Origin: JBALVO01 sp036961445
Lineage (GTDB): Bacteria > Pseudomonadota > Gammaproteobacteria > Pseudomonadales > Halieaceae
Direction of reading: 5' to 3'
DNA: 12,136 nucleotides
Assembly (NCBI GenBank): GCA_036961445.1
Contig: JBALVO010000118.1
Span: 1 to 12,136 of the forward strand
Shown here: in pieces, positions 5,806 through 12,136 of the stretch
Position numbering within the stretch: position 1 is the stretch's first letter
How the letters are laid out: the number at the start of each line of letters is the position of its first letter
The notes under the pieces: generated by a model
Databases searched by the model: none
The model's input: only the letters and a program-made list of their open reading frames with translations
Told to the model about the DNA's origin: nothing
Position numbers and translations under genes: made by a program

Positions 5806-6968
5806 CATCTTCAGTAAAATTCTGGTTTGCCTGGGGTGTAGGGTTGGCGCTGATAATGGTGTTGGTGGTGTGGGGTCTGTTGCAATGGAATCTGAGCAAC
5901 TATACCCGCATGGTTTCGGACCGCTTGTTGCTGTTGGGTGAGTTGCGGCGCGGCGCGGTGCAGCAATACTTCTCTACCGCGGAGGCAGAGCTGCGTTTTT
6001 GGAGCACCAACCCACAAATGCTTGGTGTTCAAAAGTCCCTGAACGGAATTTGGGACGGCGCATCCGCCAGTGTGGTAGCTGAGCAGGTCCTCGATAGTTA
6101 TGTGCAGAGCAATCCCAACCCCGTGGGTTTTTTCCTTAATCTGGATGATGCTATGGACGGCACTGCCTACAGCGAACTGCACGGCGTGATGCATCCACGG
6201 GCCAAGCTTTTCGTCACACAGCGTGGTTATTATGATTTTTTCCTGATCGGGCCTGCGGGCGATATTTTGTACACGGTGGAGAAAGAGGCGGACTTCACCA
6301 CTAACCTGGAAACTGGACAGTGGCGTAATAGTGGGCTTGCAGAGGTTTACCAGCGCGCCAAAAAGGAAAGAAGAGAAGGCACCATTGCCATCAGTGATAT
6401 ACAGGCCTATGCACCCAGTGAGGGTGCGCCTGCTATTTTTATGGCCACGGCGATGCACGATACTGGTGGGGAGTTTCTGGGGGTGATCGCTTTTCAGCTG
6501 CCCACGGACAGAATCCTGGGTATCATGAATTACACCAGTGGTATGGGCGAAACGGGAGAGACTTACCTGGTAGGCCAGGATCTCTTGATGCGCAGTGATT
6601 CTCGTTTTTCCGACGCGTCGACGTTGTTGTCACAAGAGGTGGATACTTCTACTGTAGCGCTGGCTCTGGAAGGTGCTGAGGGTGTACAGCTGACCCTGGA
6701 TTATCGCGCAGTAGAGGTGATGTCGGCCTATTTACCCATGCAGGTGGGTGATGCTCGCTGGGCGGTAATGGCTGAGATAGATAAGGCAGAGATTGCACAG
6801 GGCGCGGCACGAGAAAGGCCGGCAATGGCGGGAATTTTGTCTTTTGTTTATGCACTGTCGTTGTGGTCGCTCTGGTATTGGCGCGGCCGCGAGCAGTTCG
6901 CAGGCGGGGATTTACAGCTGGCAGACCTGGACTTTCCCGATGCAGATGGCCCCGGTTTCGGCGCTTAG
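5802..6968 (+). CDS. Double-Cache-like membrane sensor protein lacking an output domain
   Basis: The 388-residue product has a membrane segment near the N-terminus (about 7-28), a periplasmic region (about 35-335), a second membrane segment (about 341-360) and only a 28-residue acidic cytoplasmic tail rich in Asp and Gly. The periplasmic part resembles the dCache sensors of chemoreceptors, cyclases and histidine kinases, notably the stretch GYYDFFLIGPAGDILYTV (142-159), IFMATAM with a GVIAFQLP strand, and the GETGETYLVGQDLLMRSDSR-like motif (249-268). In those families HAMP and signalling domains follow the second membrane segment; here there is none, and the plus strand beyond the stop shows no remnant of one. 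The ATG overlaps the previous stop by 4 nt and is preceded by GGGAGGG (5788-5794), so it should be coexpressed with the TAXI protein and may work through it. The ligand is unknown. Confidence 0.8.
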   Translation: MTSSVKFWFAWGVGLALIMVLVVWGLLQWNLSNYTRMVSDRLLLLGELRRGAVQQYFSTAEAELRFWSTNPQMLGVQKSLNGIWDGASASVVAEQVLDSYVQSNPNPVGFFLNLDDAMDGTAYSELHGVMHPRAKLFVTQRGYYDFFLIGPAGDILYTVEKEADFTTNLETGQWRNSGLAEVYQRAKKERREGTIAISDIQAYAPSEGAPAIFMATAMHDTGGEFLGVIAFQLPTDRILGIMNYTSGMGETGETYLVGQDLLMRSDSRFSDASTLLSQEVDTSTVALALEGAEGVQLTLDYRAVEVMSAYLPMQVGDARWAVMAEIDKAEIAQGAARERPAMAGILSFVYALSLWSLWYWRGREQFAGGDLQLADLDFPDADGPGFGA

Positions 6969-7606
6969 TGCTTATCTTTGGTCATGCCACGCAGGCCATC
7001 TAGAAAGGTATGTGCGCTGGCCTCGAACATAACGTACACATCAGCGTCGGGCAGAAATTTTTCGATCTGCTGATTCATGTTCAGGCATGCCAGGCCATGG
7101 GCCATCGCCCATAATTTTACCGATAGATCCAGTGCATCGGGATTTTCCGGCAGGTTGTTCTGACACCAGTGACTTACGTTGTCCATCAGCACGTAAAAAC
7201 CGGAGGTTTTCAGGTCTGCAACTTCCGTAATGGTAGAGCGCAGGCCTATATCACCCCACATGAGATCGTAAAATTGCGGGTGATCTATAACGAATTTTAT
7301 ATAGGCCTTGCCCTGGGCGATCAGGGATTGCGTGCTACCGGGTGCATACATGGCGTCAGTGTTTCTGGCGCTTTCCGTCAGCGCCAGAAATGCAACCTGG
7401 GTCACCGCCTCAAGTAGGGCATCCTTATCCTTGAAATGCCGGTAAGGTGCTGCGCTGCTGACACCCGCACGGCGACTGGCATCTATCATGGAAAAATCCT
7501 GATAGCCGCTCTCTTGTATTAGTTGCCCCGCGGCAATAATCAGGGAATTACGCAGATCCCCGTGATGATATCCCCTGCAGTTTGTTGGCGGCGTCTTCTT
7601 GGTCAT
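6965..7606 (-). CDS. TetR/AcrR-family repressor, WHG-type C-terminal domain
   Basis: This 213-residue transcription factor has an N-terminal helix-turn-helix at about 38-68 (FSMIDASRRAGVSSAAPYRHF then KDKDALLEAV), typical of TetR. Its C-terminal ligand domain contains DHPQFYDLMWGD (108-119) and WAMAHGLACL (166-175), the hallmark of the WHG/TetR_C_33 type. It is the last gene of the efflux operon and its ATG overlaps the stop of the permease gene (ATGA). An AAGGGAG ribosome binding site lies upstream (7616-7622 on the complement). Likely role: ligand-responsive repressor of its own operon, acting at the palindrome upstream of the adaptor gene (11923-11941). Its stop codon overlaps the stop of the convergent Cache gene, leaving no space for a terminator. 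The inducing ligand cannot be read from sequence. Confidence 0.9.
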   Translation of the reverse strand: MTKKTPPTNCRGYHHGDLRNSLIIAAGQLIQESGYQDFSMIDASRRAGVSSAAPYRHFKDKDALLEAVTQVAFLALTESARNTDAMYAPGSTQSLIAQGKAYIKFVIDHPQFYDLMWGDIGLRSTITEVADLKTSGFYVLMDNVSHWCQNNLPENPDALDLSVKLWAMAHGLACLNMNQQIEKFLPDADVYVMFEASAHTFLDGLRGMTKDKH

Positions 7607-10600
7607 GCCGCTGCGCTCCCTTGGCTGTGCCTGCTTGTCACCGTGGATGTGGTATTGCCGATGTGCTTCAGACGCGGCTGTCCCAAGCGAATAACCAACA
7701 AAAACATCGGAGGTACCAGATAAAAGGAGATGATAGTGGACAGTAAGACGCCCCCGGCTATGGCCATGGCGAAAGGGGGCCAGAATTGACTGCCCTCCAG
7801 AATCAGGGGCAGGAAGCCGCCAAAGGTCGTGACAGTGGTCGATACGATATGTCGACTGGAGTCCATCACCACAGAGCGAATGGCGAACAAGCCGCCAGCC
7901 ATAGCGCCATCGTTGGCCTGCAGGGCGGTCATAATGATGATGGCAGCGTTAATGGACACGCCTATCGACCCTATGACCCCAATGAGCGCCTGCACGCCGA
8001 AGGGGTAGGCAAAGACAGCCAGAGACAACAATGACAAACCCAGTGAGCAGATGCACACCAGCAATGCAACGGCGGACAAGCGCCAGGAGTTGAATGTCAT
8101 AACGATGGTAGCAAGCAGGGCGGACAGTATGAGTCCCATGGGCGCCATGATTTTTCCCACGACCCGCGCGCGTTCATCAGTATCGCCACCGAATCGATAA
8201 TAGTAACCCGCCGGCATGGCGACCGGATTGGTGAGTAGCTGCTGCTGCAGCAATTTTAGCGCTTCTTCAGGCAGTGTGCCGCGTGTTATGAAGGCCTGTA
8301 TAGTATTGATTCGTTCGCCGTTGAAGCGGGATATTGGGCTCTGTGCAGGCACCAGTTCAGGCTTGCCCAGCACGTTCAGTGGTATACCCGAAATCCGGGT
8401 AGAAGCCGCCAGACCCTGGTTCGTCAGGGGTACCCGGATATCGGCAATGCGCTCGCTGGTTCCCCAGTCCTGTTCTTTGAAACGCACTCGCACCGGTAAG
8501 CGCTCGGTGCCCTCCAGTACTTCACCACCAATGCGCCCCTGCAGGCTGTCATTGAGTGCCGTGGCGGCGTCGGTCAATTGCAGCTGTGCCAAGCGCAACT
8601 TTTGTTCATCTAAACGCAACAGCAATTTGGGCGCGCCGCCTACCAGAGTTGCGTTGCTGTGCGTGACGTAGGGTACCGTTTCTATACGCGCTCGAAATTC
8701 ATCACCGAGCTCTTGCAGTTTTGCCAGGTTAGGACCAAAAATCTCAATCTCCAGGGGGGCGTTTACCGGGGGCCCCTGGACAATGCCGCGCACAATGATC
8801 CTTGCCTCGGGAAAGTCCCTGTCCATCTCTACTTGCAGACGGCGGATAAGCTCATCAGTAAGGTTCTCGTCGCGTGTCAGCACCAGTGCCTCAGCCCAGG
8901 AGGGGATGCCCTCGCGGGTGCGCAGCATGTTGTAGTAAAAAGCTGGCGTGCTCTCGCCCAGTGTCCAGTCTACCCGGCGGATCTGGGGGTTGGCACGCAA
9001 GGTCTGATCCAGTCGCCTAACCAGCTCCGCGGTATCATAAATAGAGCGCCCGTCAGGTAGCTTAACCTGCACATAGAGCTGATCGCGATCTGTGCCGGGG
9101 AAAAACTGTGCAGTCAGTGTGGGGAAGGCCATAAATCCGGTTATTGGCAGAGACAAAGACAGGGCGATCGCAGCCGCCGGGTGACGCAAACTCCAATCCA
9201 TGGAGGACACCAACCACATGCCCATCTTGCCGCTTTTAATGCCGTTGCCCGACCAGTGGCCGACCTGGCCAGTTTGCTTTGGCAGTAACCATGCCGCGAG
9301 TACCGGCGTAAGGACCAATGCCAGCAAGGTCGATACCGCCAGCATAATGATCACCGCCGATGCGATACTGCCGAGAAAGTCCCCCCCAGGCCCGGGTAGG
9401 ATAGCCATCGGCAGGAAGGCCAGGATGGTGGTTAACGCTGATGCAATAAGGGGTACCCGCAGGCGATTAACCGAACCTGTGATAGATTCCAGTGGATTGT
9501 GGCCTTGCTGCATTCGTTTGCGTACTTCATCAGTCATCACGATGGAGCCATCTACCAGCAGGCCCAGTGCCACGATCAGGCCAGTAATAGACATCTGGTG
9601 TAGTGGCATATGCATGCTTTGCATAATAACAATCGAAAGCAGGGCGCAAATCGGTAGGATGATGGCGACCACAAGGGCCGCACGCCAGCCGAGAGTGAAC
9701 AGCAATACCAGGATAACAAGGCCGACACCCATTGCCAGATTGCTCGCCACCCCAAGCAGTCTGGTTTTTGTATAAGTGCTCTGGTCATAGGTTATTTCCA
9801 GTTTAACGCCTGCTGGGGCATTACTGCGGTAGTTCGCTACCGCAGTGTTGAAGCGTTCACTCCAGACATCCACCTGTCCGCCAGGTTCCATTAATACACC
9901 CATCAGTATGGCCGGGCGCCCCTGCGCAACCGCCATCGACGGCGGCGGAGTGACTGCGGTCTTATAAACCTGCCCAAGGTCTGATATACGTGTCGCGCTG
10001 CCATTGGTCGACGTGTTTACTATGACCTGCCGGATACGCTCGGTGGAGTCAAAATCGCCGGCCAGTTCAATCAGCATGTCGGTGCCAGAGCCTGATGCCC
10101 GTCCAGAGGCCACCTTGGCGTCGGCGGCCTGTAACGCGGCCGCGACCTGTTGCAGACTGAGGCCACGAGACAGCAGGGCGGCCTCATCCACTTCTACTCG
10201 AATCTCTTCTACGGGTTCACCAAACAACTGCACCAGTTTGGTCCCGGGGAGATTGCGCGCCTGGTCCGCAAAATCCTGTGCCAGCCGGTTAATCAGTGAT
10301 AGTGGTGTATCCACACCATCACTGGAGGACAGTGCGACAATCGCAGTAAAAGACGTGAAGCGATCGTTATCAAAGACCGGTTTACTCGCGCCCGCAGGGA
10401 ATTTTGCCGCGGTATCTGTCAGTGCATCACGAACTTCTGTCCAGACGCGATCAAGAACCTCGTCGGGCAGCGTGTCGACCAGTTTAATATTAAGGGACGA
10501 GACGCCGGTGCCGGAAGTCGAGCGCAATTCGTCGATTTCGGAAATTTTTCGCAGCTCATCCTCGAGAGGGCGGCTGATCAGTGCTTCTACACGATCTGGT

Positions 10601-10761
10601 GACGCGCCAGGATAAAAGGTGGTGACGGCTCCCAGAAAATTGGTCAGGGTGGGGTCTTCCTGACGGGCTATCGAACGAAAGCTGGTAATCCCCACGGCTA
10701 TCACGCAGATTATGATCAGGGCAAAGTAGCGCGAGTGATTGTAGATAAAGCGAGCCAGCAT
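7603..10761 (-). CDS. RND-superfamily efflux permease (AcrB-like)
   Basis: This 1052-residue inner-membrane transporter has the full AcrB-type architecture: TM1 (about 11-29), a first large periplasmic loop, TM2-TM7 (about 337-548), a second periplasmic loop (about 550-870) and TM8-TM12 (about 871-1026). It should act as a proton-driven trimer with the adaptor encoded just upstream. Family wording includes ARQEDPTL, FYPGASPDRVE and PLEDELRKI near the N-terminus and STTVTTFGGFLPLIL in TM11. The proton-relay motif in TM4 reads GLLVDGSIV: D404 aligns with AcrB D407, but the D408 position is G405. In TM10 the AcrB K940 position is N938 (GVSINAAI). The relay is therefore non-canonical. AGAGGA (10770-10775 on the complement) precedes the ATG, 1 nt after the adaptor stop. 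No outer-membrane channel gene is present nearby; a TolC-like protein encoded elsewhere is presumably used. Substrate unknown. Confidence 0.94.
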   Translation of the reverse strand: MLARFIYNHSRYFALIIICVIAVGITSFRSIARQEDPTLTNFLGAVTTFYPGASPDRVEALISRPLEDELRKISEIDELRSTSGTGVSSLNIKLVDTLPDEVLDRVWTEVRDALTDTAAKFPAGASKPVFDNDRFTSFTAIVALSSSDGVDTPLSLINRLAQDFADQARNLPGTKLVQLFGEPVEEIRVEVDEAALLSRGLSLQQVAAALQAADAKVASGRASGSGTDMLIELAGDFDSTERIRQVIVNTSTNGSATRISDLGQVYKTAVTPPPSMAVAQGRPAILMGVLMEPGGQVDVWSERFNTAVANYRSNAPAGVKLEITYDQSTYTKTRLLGVASNLAMGVGLVILVLLFTLGWRAALVVAIILPICALLSIVIMQSMHMPLHQMSITGLIVALGLLVDGSIVMTDEVRKRMQQGHNPLESITGSVNRLRVPLIASALTTILAFLPMAILPGPGGDFLGSIASAVIIMLAVSTLLALVLTPVLAAWLLPKQTGQVGHWSGNGIKSGKMGMWLVSSMDWSLRHPAAAIALSLSLPITGFMAFPTLTAQFFPGTDRDQLYVQVKLPDGRSIYDTAELVRRLDQTLRANPQIRRVDWTLGESTPAFYYNMLRTREGIPSWAEALVLTRDENLTDELIRRLQVEMDRDFPEARIIVRGIVQGPPVNAPLEIEIFGPNLAKLQELGDEFRARIETVPYVTHSNATLVGGAPKLLLRLDEQKLRLAQLQLTDAATALNDSLQGRIGGEVLEGTERLPVRVRFKEQDWGTSERIADIRVPLTNQGLAASTRISGIPLNVLGKPELVPAQSPISRFNGERINTIQAFITRGTLPEEALKLLQQQLLTNPVAMPAGYYYRFGGDTDERARVVGKIMAPMGLILSALLATIVMTFNSWRLSAVALLVCICSLGLSLLSLAVFAYPFGVQALIGVIGSIGVSINAAIIIMTALQANDGAMAGGLFAIRSVVMDSSRHIVSTTVTTFGGFLPLILEGSQFWPPFAMAIAGGVLLSTIISFYLVPPMFLLVIRLGQPRLKHIGNTTSTVTSRHSQGSAAA

Positions 10762-10762
10762 G

Positions 10763-11893
10763 TTATTGGTCCTCTTGCAGGACGACTATAGATCCCGCCG
10801 TGATCCGATGCAGACCCGAGGCCACGACCTTTGCCAGGTCTGGCAGGCTGCCGCGCACATAGGCCTTATTACCTTGTAAATCCAGCACCTCGACGGCTTC
10901 CGTTATGGCCCGGTAGGACCCTTCCCAGGGCTCCAGTCGGTAGACTGTCCATAATCCGCGCTGGCCTTCGCGCATGGCGGTTATTGGCAGCCAGGCGCCT
11001 TTGAGTGGTACGTCCTCTTGCAATACCAGTGTTACCGGTTCTCCGTCCAGACCTTTTACCTGGGCCGGAATGGCGAACACCGCTGTAGTGGTTCTGGTCA
11101 CCGGGTCCACATCCGGGCGCACCGACAGCAGGTCGGCCTCAAAGGCTTGATCTCGCAGCTTTACCGTGTATTTCTTGCCCGGTTCCAGTGCGGCAGCACG
11201 CGCTGCGGCAACGCCGATATGGGCTTCCTGCGAAGCTGTTTCCATCAGGCGCACAACCGCGGTGCCTGGGCTGACAACCGCGCCCTCGTTGACATAACGG
11301 TCGGCTATCAGTCCATCGTAGGGTGCCACCAGACGGGATTTCTCCAAATCTATGTCGATGCTTTCCAGGCGCGCTGCTACGGCAGCGACCCGGGAACTCA
11401 TTGCCTGCGCCTGGAGGCGTGTTTCGTCGTAGGCTTGTTTGGACACGGCACCGGTACCACGCAATTCACGTTGCCGGTTTGCCTTGAGCTGCGCCAGCTC
11501 CGATTCGGCCCGTGCTTGTTCCAGGTCTGCTGCAGTGGCCCTGCGGCGAGCCTGCAGCGCGGCGTCGTCCAGGGTGGCAATTACTTCGCCTTGCCGTACC
11601 GGGCTGCCCTGGCGCTGTGGCAGGCTCGAAATTTGGCCAGCTATCTCAAATCCGAGGTTCGCTTTTCTGCCAGCAACCAGTAAACCCAGGTAGGACACCT
11701 CTCGGGAATAGCTGTCCTGCAGCGCATAAATCACAGCGTCGACAGTCAGAGGATTGCGCTGCGGCGTAGATTGAGTGAGCGCCAGGCGTGCGTTTAACAC
11801 TGAAGTCAGACCTACAACAATGAGGGCAGCGGCCCCGAATCCCAGGATAGTTGAGCGCAGGCCCGCGTTGCGCGAGTGATTTTGGAGTTTCAT
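10763..11893 (-). CDS. RND efflux periplasmic adaptor subunit (MFP/HlyD family)
   Basis: This 376-residue adaptor would bridge the RND permease to an outer-membrane channel. It has an N-terminal membrane anchor (about 14-37) with no cysteine lipobox, so it is anchored by the helix and not lipidated. A first lipoyl half (about 76-110, ending GEVIATLDD) is followed by an alpha-helical hairpin (about 112-183, rich in Ala, Gln, Arg and Glu). The second lipoyl half reads RLVAPYDGLIADRYVNEG (187-204). A beta-barrel (about 222-290) and membrane-proximal domain (about 298-372) follow. It is the first gene of the operon, and the permease gene starts 1 nt after its stop. The ATG at 11893 has only a weak ribosome binding site, but it gives the expected short N-terminus. 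Upstream lies a promoter overlapped by a perfect palindrome. Confidence 0.92.
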   Translation of the reverse strand: MKLQNHSRNAGLRSTILGFGAAALIVVGLTSVLNARLALTQSTPQRNPLTVDAVIYALQDSYSREVSYLGLLVAGRKANLGFEIAGQISSLPQRQGSPVRQGEVIATLDDAALQARRRATAADLEQARAESELAQLKANRQRELRGTGAVSKQAYDETRLQAQAMSSRVAAVAARLESIDIDLEKSRLVAPYDGLIADRYVNEGAVVSPGTAVVRLMETASQEAHIGVAAARAAALEPGKKYTVKLRDQAFEADLLSVRPDVDPVTRTTTAVFAIPAQVKGLDGEPVTLVLQEDVPLKGAWLPITAMREGQRGLWTVYRLEPWEGSYRAITEAVEVLDLQGNKAYVRGSLPDLAKVVASGLHRITAGSIVVLQEDQ

Positions 11894-11922
11894 GACGGTA
11901 TCTAATCCGCGAATGTAAGAGC

Positions 11923-11941
11923 GAGTAACATGATGTTACTC
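11923..11941. promoter_or_regulatory. Perfect 19-bp palindrome, candidate TetR operator
   Basis: GAGTAACATGATGTTACTC is a perfect 9-bp inverted repeat around one central base, 30 nt upstream of the adaptor start. It overlaps the predicted -10 element and start site of the efflux operon. Length and symmetry fit a TetR-dimer operator, and the operon's last gene encodes such a repressor. Binding is inferred, not shown. Confidence 0.7.
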
Positions 11942-11966
11942 TATTTAACATTGGGGTCAACATCAA
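11938..11966 (-). promoter_or_regulatory. Predicted sigma70 promoter of the efflux operon
   Basis: Read on the minus strand, a -35 element TTGATG (complement of 11961-11966) and a -10 element TAGAGT (complement of 11938-11943) are 17 bp apart, each matching consensus at 4 of 6 positions. The start would be near 11931, inside the palindrome, so a bound repressor would block the -10 and start site directly. Confidence 0.55.
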
Positions 11967-12041
11967 TTTGCGATCAGCGCTTGCAGCTAAAGTGGGTTTA
12001 ACGCACAATACGCGCCGCTGCCCTATTGGTGCAGTCGCTGT

Positions 12042-12136
12042 GGTGGCCCAGGCGGTCCCCTCGCAACGATAGATAGTGAACTCCGCCAGGCCTGGAAGGG
12101 AGCAACGGTAATTATCGACTCGTGTGCCGGGGTGTG
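12042..12136 (+). ncRNA. ffs: Signal recognition particle RNA (4.5S type), cut by the window end
   Basis: This is the RNA component of bacterial SRP, which binds the Ffh protein to target ribosomes making membrane proteins. The conserved apical domain is clear: CAGG, then a CCT/GGG stem closed by the GGAA tetraloop (CCTGGAAGGG), then AGCA, i.e. the Ffh-binding symmetric and asymmetric loops. Flanking blocks match the E. coli 4.5S RNA: CGCAACG (12062-12068) on the 5' side and CGTGTGCCGGGGTG on the 3' side. By alignment to the 114-nt E. coli RNA the 5' end is near GGTGGCC at about 12042, and roughly 20 nt of the 3' end lie beyond the window. No convincing promoter was found; TATTGG (12024-12029) could serve as a -10. 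It is divergent from the efflux operon. Confidence 0.92.

Noticed and set aside
5811..6458. 215-codon open frame antisense to the Cache gene
   Set aside because: It lies wholly within a well-supported gene, has low-complexity His/Gln-rich composition, no ribosome binding site and no recognisable domain.
10004..10615. 203-codon plus-strand frame opposite the RND permease
   Set aside because: Ser/Arg-rich translation of the complementary strand of a clear permease gene; a GC-driven shadow frame.
11018..11683. 221-codon plus-strand frame opposite the adaptor gene
   Set aside because: It has no family resemblance and is fully contained opposite a well-recognised MFP gene.
11981..12009. TTGCAG-17-CACAAT as the ffs promoter
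   Set aside because: Matches are weak (3/6 and 4/6) and the implied start near 12016 is about 25 nt ahead of the 5' end expected from alignment with 4.5S RNA.

Overview
The window looks like a gammaproteobacterial chromosome segment, most plausibly from a free-living, possibly marine lineage. The main support is the block glnS-cysS-folD-tRNA cluster, an arrangement I recall from Pseudomonas and relatives, together with a GlnRS that aligns almost end to end with the E. coli enzyme and a 4.5S-type SRP RNA. Family-level placement (for example the Halieaceae/Spongiibacteraceae area) is a guess. There is no sign of an insertion sequence, phage, CRISPR array or plasmid function.

Layout. Positions 5-3064 (+) hold two class I aminoacyl-tRNA synthetase genes, glnS and cysS, 18 nt apart. 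folD (3111-3956, -) runs towards cysS. It is followed by a tRNA cluster on + (Pro-TGG, His-GTG, Arg-TCT) behind a near-consensus stable-RNA promoter. A 60-base run of N interrupts the cluster, removing the 3' part of tRNA-Pro and the 5' part of tRNA-His. Directly after tRNA-Arg comes a translationally coupled pair on + (4498-6968). Its first gene encodes a membrane-anchored TAXI-type solute-binding protein with a second C-terminal membrane segment and a cytoplasmic helical tail. Its second gene encodes a double-Cache-like periplasmic sensor that has two membrane segments but no recognisable output domain. No TRAP permease gene accompanies them.

Converging on that pair, and overlapping its stop codon by 4 bp, is a tight three-gene operon on - (11893 down to 6965): periplasmic adaptor (MFP), RND efflux permease, and a TetR/WHG-type repressor as the last gene. 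The junctions are 1 nt (MFP-RND) and an ATGA overlap (RND-tetR). Upstream of the MFP gene is a perfect 19-bp palindrome overlapping the predicted -10 element, a good candidate operator for the operon's own TetR protein. Beyond it, on +, the window ends inside an SRP RNA gene (ffs).

How the genes work together. The left part is translation and one-carbon housekeeping (charging of Gln and Cys tRNAs, formyl-THF supply, tRNAs). The right part is an accessory export and sensing region: a self-regulated proton-driven efflux system with an altered proton-relay motif and no outer-membrane channel gene nearby, and an orphan two-protein membrane module that looks like a ligand-sensing unit of unknown partner. 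That TAXI + Cache pair is the best candidate for an undescribed system.
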